Origin: Macrotrachela quadricornifera | Lineage: Eukaryota; Rotifera; Eurotatoria; Philodinida; Philodinidae | Direction of reading: 5' to 3' | NCBI GenBank assembly: GCA_022393335.1 | Contig: JAJEKB010021013.1 | Location: forward strand, 1,144,048 to 1,208,047 | DNA: 64,000 nt | In this document: positions 24,701-35,816 of the stretch, one piece after another | How the letters are laid out: each line of letters opens with the position of its first letter | Numbering within the stretch: the first letter of the stretch is position 1 | Program-made: the position numbers and the translations under genes | The notes under the pieces: model-generated | The model's input: only the letters and a program-made list of their open reading frames with translations | The model's database searches: none | Told to the model about the DNA's origin: nothing

Positions 24701-25599
24701 AATCGAGTTCTTCAATATCAATTAATTCTCGAAAAAAACAAAGTATTCGTCGAGGTTTATGTTTATTATTTGCTAATGCACGATAAATTTCTTGTGCAGT
24801 AACTAAAATAAACATTAATTATGATACGTTAATAATAATGCTATTCTTATTTACCTGATATATGAAATTCATCTCGTTCATCATTTGTTATTAAATTTTG
24901 TTCATAACATTTATTTGCTGCTTTTCGTAGAATAATTTGTAATTTTTTTTCTGATTCATATCATTGTTGATCATTATCTATTGGTCGAAGAAAATATTTT
25001 TTATCAAGATAATTTTCATCTAATTGATACATTTCAGTTAATAGACTTTTTTCTTCAGTATTTGATAAAAGATGTTGAAATAGATCAGAAGAAATACATG
25101 CAGGAGCAAAACGACTACCATATCGATGACTTAATAAAATCTTTAAAACGAGATATATATAGGAAATATAAGAGGCAAATTAAAAGAAAATTGTACCACA
25201 CAATTTGTTGCCATGGATAATCGATAACAAATATCAAGTTCTTGTAAACACATATCAACTGTTGCATGAGTATTTGATGCAGTCGATTGAATACCCCAAC
25301 GCATATCGGAATACTAAATATTAATTACGATTAAAATGAAATTTCAAATATGAAATTACTTGAAATTGTATATTGTATTTAGTAAGACAATATTCACGTA
25401 AACGAGGATAAACATGATCAATGAGTCCATTTCGTTCATCGGTTGTATCTAAGAATAAAAAGAAAAATATTTATTTTATTTAATGGTTGCTTTCTAAAAA
25501 CTCACCAGTAAATGTTGAACTAACAAATAAACGTACTGAATTAAATTTACGATCTCCTACATGATCAAATCGACCACGATATAATAATTCATCTTCCAT
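18756..25599 (-). CDS. NACHT/WD40 repeat protein (NWD1/NWD2-like), 12 exons, with one in-frame TGA
   Basis: Twelve exons join in phase at GT-AG sites: 25599-25506, 25448-25360, 25313-25197, 25140-24855, 24802-24594, 24537-24328, 24277-24179, 23965-23046, 22293-20822, 20083-19949, 19890-19719 and 19671-18756. They total 1572 residues if the stop is read through. Residues 22-31 (SVRLFVSSTF) and SDMRWGIQ are the N-terminal domain of NWD-type proteins (DUF4062-like). The NACHT NTPase has a Walker A GHSGTGKSS (352-360) and a Walker B-like LILLLDALDQ (about 438-447). The C-terminal half (from about residue 830) is a degenerate WD40-type propeller. Such proteins are STAND-class NTPases that assemble on signalling. 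In exon 4, codon 160 (24963-24961) is TGA where TGG (Trp) is expected, so the allele may be null. Most introns are 46-57 bp. Introns 7 (213 bp), 8 (752 bp) and 9 (738 bp) are longer; intron 8 holds a repeat insertion. Confidence 0.85.
20084..20821. other. Enlarged intron 9 of the NWD-like gene
   Basis: This 738-bp intron is over ten times the usual size in the gene. No ORF is credible; the NWD frame reads a few codons in before a stop. It includes a T-arm-like string (inverse of GGATTCGAAC near 20232), which alone does not make a tRNA. An old insertion is likely, but ends are not defined. Confidence 0.45.
22401..23000 (-). repeat. Transposon-like insertion in intron 8 of the NWD-like gene
   Basis: Both ends match the repeat at 34527-34745. 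CTGCGATAAAAAAATCG with ACTTGTAA and CAGTCAATCT lies at one end (about 22952-23000). TATCTTTCTCACTGTAAAAA then AGAGTGCTTGTGAC lies at the other (about 22401-22460). The orientation is opposite to the second copy. It explains why intron 8 is 752 bp. Confidence 0.65.
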
Positions 25600-27012
25600 T
25601 TTATTTTAACTTTAAAAAAATTCGAACTTGACGAGTACAAATTTTCTTGTAAAATAAAAGTTATGGTTGTAATCGTCAATTTATATTTCTTTTTCTTTTT
25701 CTGTCTTGAATTGAGCGTGCGGTTGATTCAACTTTTTTTTTTCTTTTTTTTCTTTCCTTTTTTGAATTATATTATTATACGCTGACGGTAACTAAGAAAA
25801 CATGATGCCTCCGACATATATATATATATATACTACTATAGAAACATAATACAAAAATAACTCATTTATTTTTCAATATTAAAAATAGAAGAAAAATTTA
25901 CAATTAACTTGGTTAATAGTAGCTCTTATCCTATTTCTATACATTATTATTCTCTCGACTAAAGAAAGAGTCATATGAAAAAAATACTTTGTTTGTTTGC
26001 TTACTTGTCGTTGGGCAAACGTCAAAAAAATATCTTATTACAAAAACAGATTAAACAATCATAGCTTCAAGTTCATTCGTATAAAAAATGAAAAAAACAA
26101 ATGTAACGCTATGACACTATTTTTTGTTGATCAGTTTCGAGACACTTAACATATTTAGAATGATTTGATTTTTATAAAAATATTAGTCCTCTCGATATTG
26201 TCAAGCTTTCTACCCAAGAATGAGATCGATACACCCCTGTGGAGGCTCGCAGTCTAAGCAGTAAGTTAGGAACTCTACAGGAGGCTAGGAGTTGCCTTTG
26301 ACTGAAAAAATCAAAACCAACACCTCATTTTGTAGAGAATGAAATTTTGCATCGAAGATCCAAAATACCATTTTCGAGAAGTTTAAAATTCGATTTCTTA
26401 CATTAAAAAAGTCACTTTTTTACAAAATGAATGTTAGATTCGTAACCACCGTTAAGAACTGCATCTGGAAGTCTATATAAAAATGTTGAAATCGAAAAAG
26501 AATTTTTTCAAAATTTAATCACCGGAGTATTGCGTTACGTGGACAAGCCCTTATGCACTAATAAAATTGATCGAGACAGCTATATTCTCTAGAATACTTT
26601 TATAAGAGTTTATAATGGTATGATCGGTTTTAGCAGTTTGTTTGTGTCTACTTGTCTTTATAAAACTTGATGCACTTCTAAGAGACTATACGGTTAGAAA
26701 AGCTCACAAAAATATGGAAGCTAGTATAGGTGATTATATTTCATACAAGCAGTGACTGTCTCGATAATCTATTAAGGAATAAATGCTCTCAATTGTTCAT
26801 TTGGGGGAAATAATAAGTATATAGACAAATGAGCGCACAGAAGTAAGAGGAACTCACCAGAGAATACTTGAAGGATTCGACATAATGTATATATTTAGAC
26901 AAAAAGGGAAAATACATGCATGTGGAATTACTACAGAAAATACAAAGTTGACAGAAAAAAAAAAGAAATGTATAGAACATAACAACACTTAGCAACAGTC
27001 ATTATACGTAAG
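25600..27012. other. Intergenic between NWD-like gene and receptor, no gene seen
   Basis: Probably holds the NWD-like promoter (a T-rich stretch with a (TA)n run near 25820) and copy D of the short dispersed repeat. The frame at 26789-26995 (minus) is hydrophobic but has no motif. Confidence 0.45.
25945..26035 (-). repeat. Short dispersed repeat, copy D
   Basis: The minus strand reads TTTTTTTGACGTTTGCCC, ACGACAAGTAAGCAAAC, then CATATGACTCTTTC and AGTCGAGAGAATAAT. It is collinear with copy C at 6230-6318. Confidence 0.55.
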
Positions 27013-28055
27013 TTATTGACCAATCCATCGCAATACATTTATGCATAGATGACGACTTGTAGAAATGCATTCTTTGCGAAATATGGACGATGCTAATGTA
27101 TATGTAACAAATGTAATCTAAAATCAAGTTCATCAAAGTAGAATTTTAACCTTCATGTGTTCTCTTATTATCTTACCGATGAGAATATATAAATAGGATG
27201 AATTGAAAGTGCATAAAGAAATTCATCAATAGCTTGTTGATCAGAAATTTTCAGTTGTGAACTGGTCACAAATTCATAAATAACATAAACTACAAAACTG
27301 ATGTTTAATACTGTAAATGTAAGACTCTGTATTACAGCTAATCGTATCAATTTCATATCAATTTGATGGCTAGGTCTTCTAAATGTCTGTTGAGAATGGC
27401 CTATGGTTTTCGATATTGGATGGATACGATGACGATTTTGACGAATATTAATAATAATAAGTGTGCTGAATAGTATCATTAGGACAATTGGTGTAATAAC
27501 ACTCATTGCATTGTAGATACTGAACCATATACAATAGCTAATATTCATATATAGATAGCATCGATTAAACTTTATTTCAAATCCGATTGGAATATGTATA
27601 GTGAAAATAACACAAATCCATGTTCCAATTATAATGAGATATCGAGCATTTTTGCGAGAACTCAATTGTCGAATCGATTCATTCAATGACGTTATTAGCC
27701 ATCGATCGATCGAAATAAGACAGATGAAATAACGTCCAAGAATCAATGACAAATGAACAAAATAAAGACGACATTTGCAGAATATAATTGATGTAGTTTC
27801 AAAATTAAAATCAGTTAGAAAAGGTTGACTTCGTGTTATACCACCTATATCGATAAACAATAAATTGGATAATGATAAACCGATAAAATACCAAACGCAG
27901 ATATTATTTAACTGAAGATTACGTTGAGAAAACATAATAATATTCACCAAATTCCCAAAATTACCAAAAATATAAATAGGTACCATAAAATAACGAGTCA
28001 AGTATGTTTGAATTATATTGAATTGATCTGACAACTCTACTGCTGATGAATTCAT
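27013..28055 (-). CDS. Rhodopsin-family G protein-coupled receptor, two exons
   Basis: Exon 1 (28055-27177, 293 codons) ends TCG before a GTAAGA donor. After a 59-bp intron with a TTTTAG acceptor, exon 2 (27117-27013) adds 34 residues and a stop, giving 327 residues. Read without the intron, the frame stops two codons later in the middle of helix 7; the splice restores IYIFSSITFVTYTLASSIFR. Helix 1 carries GN (34-35, GNLVNII), helix 2 an NLLFIDI segment with D69, and helix 3 ends IDRW (116-119), a DRY variant. NSS at the N-terminus is a possible glycosylation site. Helix 5 and 6 regions follow, with a basic third loop (RQNRHRIHPISK). This is a plasma-membrane receptor of the peptide-receptor-like group greatly expanded in rotifers. 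The ligand is unknown. No breaks. Confidence 0.85.
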
Positions 28056-28189
28056 TTTTGTTTGTGTGGAATTATAATATAAAAAGTACTACGAGACAGG
28101 TATCATCTACGAGCGTTCTGTACGTCTGAAAAAAAAGATGCAATCAATTTTTTCTATGATGAAGCATTTAACACCAATGAACCAACATT

Positions 28190-28770
28190 GATAGTGTATG
28201 CATATTCAAAATAATGGAAACAACCGATAAATGTATTGAACTAAAATGGTTAAAAGCTGGACGAAGTATATCATCTGACGTTCTGCGCTAACGCTTTTTT
28301 TACATTTACTTTTTTGCAGTTTGCATGGTTGTTTCCTTTTTATCCTCTAGGACGAGTAATACAAAAAGAAAAATGATAACCTCAGTCATTCTTTTTCGAA
28401 CACGCCATGTACAAAAGTTGATAGATCGTCAGAAATCATTTCTGTTAAAATGGTAATTTTTATCGAAACGAATTGATATGATTATTAGTACGTGTAATAA
28501 TACTTCACCTTTTCTTTTGCTGTATCGCTCTTTTTCTCTTCTATTCTCTTCGTTTTCCTGTTTCTTTTTTTACTTTAATCACTTTTCATTAACTTCCTTA
28601 ATATCCTTGCAAGCATAGCCTAATATCTGTCATAATGAATTATATTTCCGGTAATTAAGTGACGCATTGCATTAATAATGCAGCTTTTATCTTAAATATC
28701 ATAATTTCTCATTCTATTATCATGTAAGAATTTTCAAGTGTCACATCCACTAACATAATAAAAAAAAAGA
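28190..28770 (+). mobile_element. Second decayed copy of the same LINE (3' end)
   Basis: AATAATGGAAACAACCGATxAAT, LKWLKAGRSISSxVL and a run encoding FTFxxFAWLFPF match the copy at 14920-16200. The tail is also shared: TTAATATCCTTGCAAxC, TATTATCATGTAAxxA, then AATAAAAAAAA. It is shorter and more damaged. Confidence 0.7.
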
Positions 28771-31700
28771 GAGTGTTAAAGTACAGAAATTACAGTCTTC
28801 TCCCCACCAGAGATTGTGTGGCAGATATCGGCTGAATTTTGAAATTTTAGTCTGACCTATTGGTCTGTGTTTGATGTAATATCTGTTTGTCTGAGAGTAG
28901 CTTAAAACACAAGACGATGATACAAGTTAAGAATTCCGATAATTTCCGGCGGAATCTGGCTGGAATTGTTTGAATTCGAGATTACCTTACCTGACGTTGT
29001 TGACTTTGCTAAGAGTGAATGAGTAAAGAATGATTGATTTCAACAAAAATAAAAAGACAATGTTATTTTTCATTGAAAAATTTTTTGTGAGAAACACACT
29101 TCGATAAAGCGACTAACATTCGGCAAGTAGAATTTAGTTTCCAATTTGTCCTTCTAACTCTTGCGATGCTACAAAACTCTGTAAGATTCTGTAGAAAATG
29201 ATTTAGTTGAACAGGGAAAGAAAAGACGGCATTTCATGCATATAAAATACAAATTCAACGAGTAAACAAATTTTTTGAATGAGAAAATTAGTGGATCAGA
29301 ATTAATGCTTTCAGGCTTGTTTATTTCGAAAGAAAAGCACTTTTAGATCGATAATATTATGCTTTCAAGCATAAAAACGTCCATTTTCCTGTTTCTTATC
29401 TGTCTGATTAGACGAAACCTACAAAAAATTGAACTTTATTCCGTACTGCCTCCTGATACTGTTGTTCAACCAAACAGACATTGTCGTCGAAGACGACTAA
29501 ACTTTTTCTTGTTTCTACGAAAAACCTATCTATTTAGTTTTTCATCACACTTTTGGTGACTCTTCGAAAAATATACATTTTTCTAGATAAAGTTTTTCGC
29601 AAGCCGTTGCTTAAAAATATATTTAACACCTAATGATCGAGAAGAAAATGTTTCGAAGCGATTAATTGAAAATACTGTCGACTCAAGGCAGCGCTGATTT
29701 ACAATGGAGAAATAGATTATAGAATTCATTTTTGTGCTAGTGATTACTCTCTTCCATCCCCTTTTTCTTTCAGCGTACAAATATACCATTCAGTTCAATT
29801 TGATTTAATTTCTCTATGTAGATTCTATTATGCAACCTGAAGAATGATCGCTTTAAATGGGATCGAAAGCGGTTGTAGTAGTTCATTGTTAAAAACTTCT
29901 CATTTTGTTCATTTGACTATCTACTAATTTAGAAATTGTTTTCCAGTCAATATTGGAAGTATTTTATATTCTTTTCAATTTAGTTTAAGGTAATTTCTCT
30001 ATGCAGATTTCGTATACCATCTACAGATTCTTCCTTTCATAAGGAAGAATTCCGAAAAGTCTTAGTTAGTTGTTCAAAATTCACCCTCAACGACAATAAT
30101 CGGCTATGGCAGCTCGATTCATACTGCTTCTAGTAATTACTATTACTAGAGATTAGATATGATTTGAATTTTTACATGTGGCACCCTCAAGGTTTCTGCG
30201 CCTGCCTCTTTCAAAAGTCGCAGATTGAGTTTAACTATTTTGTTATAATGTTCACACATATTCAGGTTTACGTGCAAAGTTTAGACTTCTAAATCTTATA
30301 GTTGGCTGCGATCGATCATTGCTTTTCTTTGAAGTGCATGCAATCTGCTAACAGTCAAACCATTATAAAAAGGAGAAGTTCCTATTTCACTTTTTGTTTC
30401 TTAAATATGATTTATAAAAAAATCAAAATATACCAGAAGATGCAGCGTGAAAAACTCTAGAATTTACATAGAATAAATAATTTTACAGTTGCATTTTCTG
30501 TGGTAAAAATCGATTAACTTCTGAGCAATCAAATTCCGACAATGCGAAAACAATGTTTTTTTGGCAAAAGATGAATTCGGCTTTTTCTTATTTCATCTTT
30601 GATTTGTCTAATATTTTCAGAATATATTGCGACTGCAGTAAAGACCCTATAGTAAAATTTTCAGCTTAGTTTCATGATGTTTGATTGAGATACTCACTAA
30701 ATATGGGTTAAAAATAGAATATTTGGCAGACGAAATTTCTTCTTCAAGGCTCGTGTAATATATTTCATTATTTTTTGTTTAAAAGAGCATGTGAACATAA
30801 AGTGTACCAAATAGTCATCTTTTTTAAATATTTGATTATTAAACAAAAACAAAGAATCAGTTATTTAACGATTCGAAAAATTATCAAAAAATGAATATTT
30901 TCCTCTAGTACTGTTTTCTTATATGATAATCAAAAAATTTTATTCCATAAAAATGGACTCTTTGGTGCATTGCATCGTGACATACTCTTTCAAACAAAAA
31001 GAAAATCCAAGGTATTATATGAGTCTGAATCGAGAATTCTAGTTTGCACGTTTGACAAAATATGAACTAAGAAAAAAACGAAAAAGATTTTTCGTTTTAA
31101 CAAAATGTCTGTTTATCGAATAGTACACTGTGGGAATTCTTAGAAATTTTTCAAAAAACGAAGTACGAAAAAGAAATTTCATGATTCTTCTGAAAGATCT
31201 AAAGATAGCCTACCTGTCTGTGCATTTATTTTCATTTCTAGATTTTAGGCAGAAATGGATTTTTTTAAGGAGAGAGGAGACGCCTAATTCATCTTTACTT
31301 CTATTATCGAACAGACTACCGATATTCTCAATCCCAAAATCTTCTTTAAATCGTTTTAGTTTCTTCTTTCTTTTCATTGTCTTGATTTGTGTCACACGAT
31401 GACATATGAATAACATTCTCGTACTTCAACATATTAACCAAGTAAGTTTTAATTTACCATGAGGGTTTAATGAATATTGTTATGTTAAACTTTAACAACG
31501 ACAATGTATACATGTACAAATATATACATTCTCAGTTGGACATTCAATTTAAAAACTCTTTCTAATAGATGTTACTTGTATAGACATTTTTAGAAAGATT
31601 AGAAGATATCTCTGAAAGTTTGACTATACTAAAAAAAAAGTATTGTGAAGAGACAGTGCATCACTTCGTCGATGGAACGGAGCGGTATGCCATTGCGGTT

Positions 31701-32857
31701 CGCCCATCTTTGATTGATCTACTAACATGATGATCAGAATGTCAATATGGATTTCTTATAATATTAAGATGCAAACTATGATAGACTAAAGCCGGTTATC
31801 AAAAACTATAGATTTAAGTCCTGTTTTGGTTTTGTAATCTTCATTCAAATTGTGGTTCATTAAAAAAATAGAAGAAAATTGATGAGCAGTATTTGTGTTA
31901 AAATATCGTACTTTTAGTGACTGTAAGTCGATCTAGAAAGATTCAATAAAAAGCTTTTTAAGTCAAAAATTGCGAAGATAGAGATTCTCTTCTTCGTAAC
32001 ACAATTGTCAATCGTGTACGTCAATATACATGAATGTATTGAACGACTCGATAAATAATAGTCACATACATTTATCACTTCGCTCAATATGTTGGTCAAA
32101 ATTCTCATCAATCGAATTAAGTTAGTCATTGTTCAAATAATAGTCTTTTATGATAATTTCCCTCCAAACCGGACTATATCTGAGTTTATGATAGTCTACT
32201 CGATGAAGACAAAAGACAGATTATGTGTAATGACATGTCAATATCAACGAGAAATTTCTAAATTTAAACAATGATACCTTGATTCAAACAGATCGACAAG
32301 AATATTAAACAGTTGAAGAACAAATAAGAACAATCTATCGACGAATGCTCAATGACGATCTTGATTCTGTTACCAGATTGATTATCTTAGAAGTATATCG
32401 TTGATGTGTGCACAAAGATTTATCTTCGAAACTGAACAGGTCATTTGTTTCTGTAAATTTTTAAGATTATTAGGCGCAATAGGATCTCAAAGAACTTGAA
32501 CAGTTCCATTTTCGAAATTCTTCTACTAGTAGTTCAAAATGATTTTATGTTGTGTTACTGAATAAATTACAGAATAATTTTCAGCTTATCTATTTAAGTT
32601 ATAACAGGGAAAAGGTTAGAAAAGCAATCTTATCAATATAATATAATGATGGCACGTGTCAAAAATCTCGGGGGTTTAAGCAAAACACTAACAATTGGTA
32701 TTTAACTCTAATAGTTGTTTTCCAGAATTGCGTTCATCTTTATAAATGTAAATATTCTTCTTATCGATCGATATGTTCTTTCTTGATACGCTTGTCTATG
32801 TTAGTGTTGATCTTGGAAGAGAAAGAAATCTGTATCATAGTCATTGTCTCAGTCTTG
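28771..32857. other. Gene-poor stretch, no gene called
   Basis: About 4 kb of A+T-rich DNA with short frames only (29359-29559, 29583-29789, 31130-31402, 31210-31416, 31914-32129, 32089-32274). None has a motif, and several overlap antisense. A direct repeat of about 40 bases (TTCAATTTxxTTTAA, TTTCTCTATGxAGATT) occurs near 29797 and 29977. Confidence 0.45.
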
Positions 32858-35816
32858 TTAATTTTGGCGAGGATTGGTTATATACTCTTTGAGATAGGTT
32901 ATTTGTCGATTTAATTCGTCGTTTTGATTTTTAATTGTAATAACATCGTTCGAAAGACGTTCTGTTTTCTCAACATATATGTTCAACTGCTTGTTACAGT
33001 GTTCGTGCGAACATCCAGTGGCCAAGCGGTTGGATGAAAGAATTGCTTCGGTGGTCGATGACGTTGTCAAAGATAAAGGAAATTGGGCTAAAACAATAAA
33101 CAAATTGGATAAATCTCTTTAAATTATCATTCAGAATGTCTTGCTTATTAATTACTAAAGAAAAACTTTGAAAAAATAGGACAATTTTACAATTCGAGTT
33201 CTTAACAATTTTTGTATGTAAAAGATAAAGCTGTTTGCAAAGCATTTTGCATATATTTGTCAATAAATATCACTTTCTATATTATGGCAATAAGGCCATG
33301 AAGAACACTGTGAAAATGCTAAAACTCCCCAATTTTTAAAATTTTTTTCTCAGGTTTATATTTTCTATCTAGATGAATATTCCTATCGATTTAGCATCTA
33401 AAACGATTATATGAACATTTGATTAGTTATGATACATTGATCTTGGTGGATTCTTAAATAGCATGAATGGTACATTCTCAGCCATTTTCTCATTAGAGTT
33501 ATCTCTATTCAGAAACTTTTTCTAAACTAGCATTTCTCTCTTCATCGATTATATCGTAGAGAAACAAAAAAATCAGTCATTTTCAAGTATACAAACACAA
33601 GTAACGCTCGTCTAAAGACTCGCTGATCTCTTTCTTGTAGAAATCGTGTTTCTAAACTACCGTCAAGCTATTCATTTATAAAATCAAAAACAAACCGAAA
33701 TCAGATTCCAGTTCCGTGACCTCAACTTCCTTTTACCAAACTTCATAAAAACAGATGCTTTTTGTTAAAAATTTGTCGTTTATTTAAAAAATTGAACTTC
33801 AAAAGATTTTTAGAAAACTGACTTCAGATTGAATTTCTCGTGTTCGATTACCTTTATATCAATTCTTATTTAAAACAATTCCCTTTTTTACCTTTATATT
33901 ATTTTTGGACCAATCAATGAGGTGCGGACATACAAGCAAGCAAAGAAACAATTTATGTTTGTAAGACTCTTCTCTACGAGAAGGAGAATAATTAAATCCA
34001 CCAGAATTTCATCTCAATCAGTAGTGGATAGTAGACATTTTTTTAAATATCCTTCTGTTCAGAAAGTTTTCCATTTTACAGATATATATTTTGCATATTT
34101 TCGCTAATAACAATTTCATTTACACTATTTTTTTACTCTAATAAATAGTTATTAGTAGAATACCTAATGTATGATAGATTACACAGTCAGATCTTACAGT
34201 TTTATTTCAAAAGTTCGGAATTGACATATAATAGGTTTTTTAAGATGAAAAAACTAATATAACTATCGAATATTGACTTTTAAAAGCTTTTATTCAAACG
34301 TTTGGATAGAAAAAGAAAATTGGTGAATGAAATATGATTTTCCACATATAAATTCGAATACTCTCGAACCAGTGGACAATATTATACATATTTCAATTTG
34401 TAATGCAAAATTTGATAGTGTTGAAAGGTTTTTAGAGTTGAATTTATTCATATAAGATCATTATCTTGAACTCTTATAATGATATGTTGAAATAATCTAA
34501 AACTGATTGCATTTACGCCGCAACTGCGATAAAAAAATCGTACTTGTAACAGAAGACGCCCAGTCAATCTCAGCATTTTCTAAATAAATAACAAATTGAT
34601 AAATTAATAAAAAAACTAATTAATTAATTTAAATAATTCATCAATTAATACACCATGCTATTGATTTTATTCTTTCGAAAAATCAGGAAGTATCTTTCTC
34701 ATTGTAAAAAGTTAAAATGATGTAGAGTGCTTGTGACAGTTCCCTTTATACTTCCATGCATCAGTACGAACTATGACCACTGCGTCGCAGATGAGAACAC
34801 AACTACGCCGCAGTGATGCGCAACTGCAACGTAGCTGTCAAAAAAGTGATGACATGGGACACTTTTTAACTGAACGAAAGGGACAGATCCATAGATGAAT
34901 ACAAAAATATTTGTCTTACATTTTTCAAAAAAAATCCTTTTTGAGAGACAAGAGTGGAAAAAATAAATATAATATTCATCGAAATTCGTATTGTTATTCC
35001 ATCAATCAAAATTGACAGAATTATTTAAATTGACTTTCAGTTTCAAACTTTATTAATTTTTCATAGAAAATAGTGTTTATTAAAATGAAAAAGAAGAATT
35101 TTCTGACGCACTTAAATATACGTTCGAAATAAATGTAAAATAAATGCATTGAATGATATGAATGGATTGCTCATTTAAAAAAAAATCATTTTAAAAAAAG
35201 TGAAAATTATACGCAAAATTTGTTCTAGTAATTAGAGATGTTCATCGCTGCGCTGCCGCTATCACGGTGGCAGTGGCGGAGGTCGCTTTTCTATAAAAGA
35301 AATTTCAAAAACTCAAGAATTTACATATAATCTCGATGATGATGTGTGCTGCACGATAAGACTTGATGAATCTGATCGAATAGCAAGAGCAACTCTAGTT
35401 TAAACGAGTCACAGTCTTGAAAATGCAGAGATTTTAAAAAATACCATCGTAGCAGCGGCAGATTCTCAACCGCGATGGACATCTCTGCTAGTAGTTTATC
35501 GATCTATTAAGTTTATTAATCATACTAATATTATTACATATTAATAAATGTTGTGAATGAACTTGCCATGACATTAAAGAAGAGTTTGATAAAAAGCGTA
35601 CTTACTGATCGATGGAGATGATGAACATTCCGAATATTCAATCGTTTTCGTCATTGTTGACCTTTTCAGAACATCTTTCGTGTGATGATCTTGATGAATA
35701 TTTTCACCAATCTTTGTTGCACAGGTCGATTCAACGTTCTCAATAGGCTCTACATTTGGCCTCTCTGTTGTCACTTGAGTTTGAAATTCTACCGAGCACG
35801 GTTGGGATGATCGAGA
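32858..35816 (-). CDS. Unknown protein, two putative 3' exons (Ser/Thr-rich then coiled coil)
   Basis: A segment 35816-35606 is open, bounded by a TTCTTAG acceptor and a GTAAGT donor. It encodes a polar stretch (RPNVEPIENVESTCATKIGE and on). A segment 33091-32858 starts after TTGTTTTAG and ends at a TAA. The phases agree: one base left over in the first, two completing it in the second. The second exon gives a Thr/Ser run, a CSHEHC motif and a heptad-like helix (ERLSNDVITIKNQNDELNRQ). The 2.5-kb intron would contain a hAT-type MITE and another repeat. The 5' exons are not identified. I do not recognise the protein, and the pairing of the exons is an inference from phase, strand and composition. 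Confidence 0.35.
34527..34745 (+). repeat. Short copy of the element found in NWD-like intron 8
   Basis: CTGCGATAAAAAAATCG, ACTTGTAACAG, CCAGTCAATCTCAGCA at the left and TATCTTTCTCATTGTAAAAA, AGAGTGCTTGTGAC at the right match both ends of 22401-23000 in opposite orientation. The middle differs and is shorter, as expected of a deleted non-autonomous element. Further imperfect ACTGCG palindromes follow to about 34850. Confidence 0.6.
35233..35487. mobile_element. hAT-type MITE, 255 bp, with 8-bp target duplication
   Basis: The ends are TAGAGATGTTCATCGC and, inverted, CAGAGATGTCCATCGC. The flanks are CTAGTAAT (35225-35232) and CTAGTAGT (35488-35495), matching at seven of eight positions. An 8-bp duplication and CAGAGATG-like ends are characteristic of hAT elements. 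No transposase inside. Confidence 0.75.

Noticed and set aside
32305..32405. Exon-like plus-strand segment after ATTAAACAG encoding EEQIRTIYRRMLNDDLDSV
   Set aside because: The composition looks coding, but it stops quickly and has no donor or neighbouring exon that fits.
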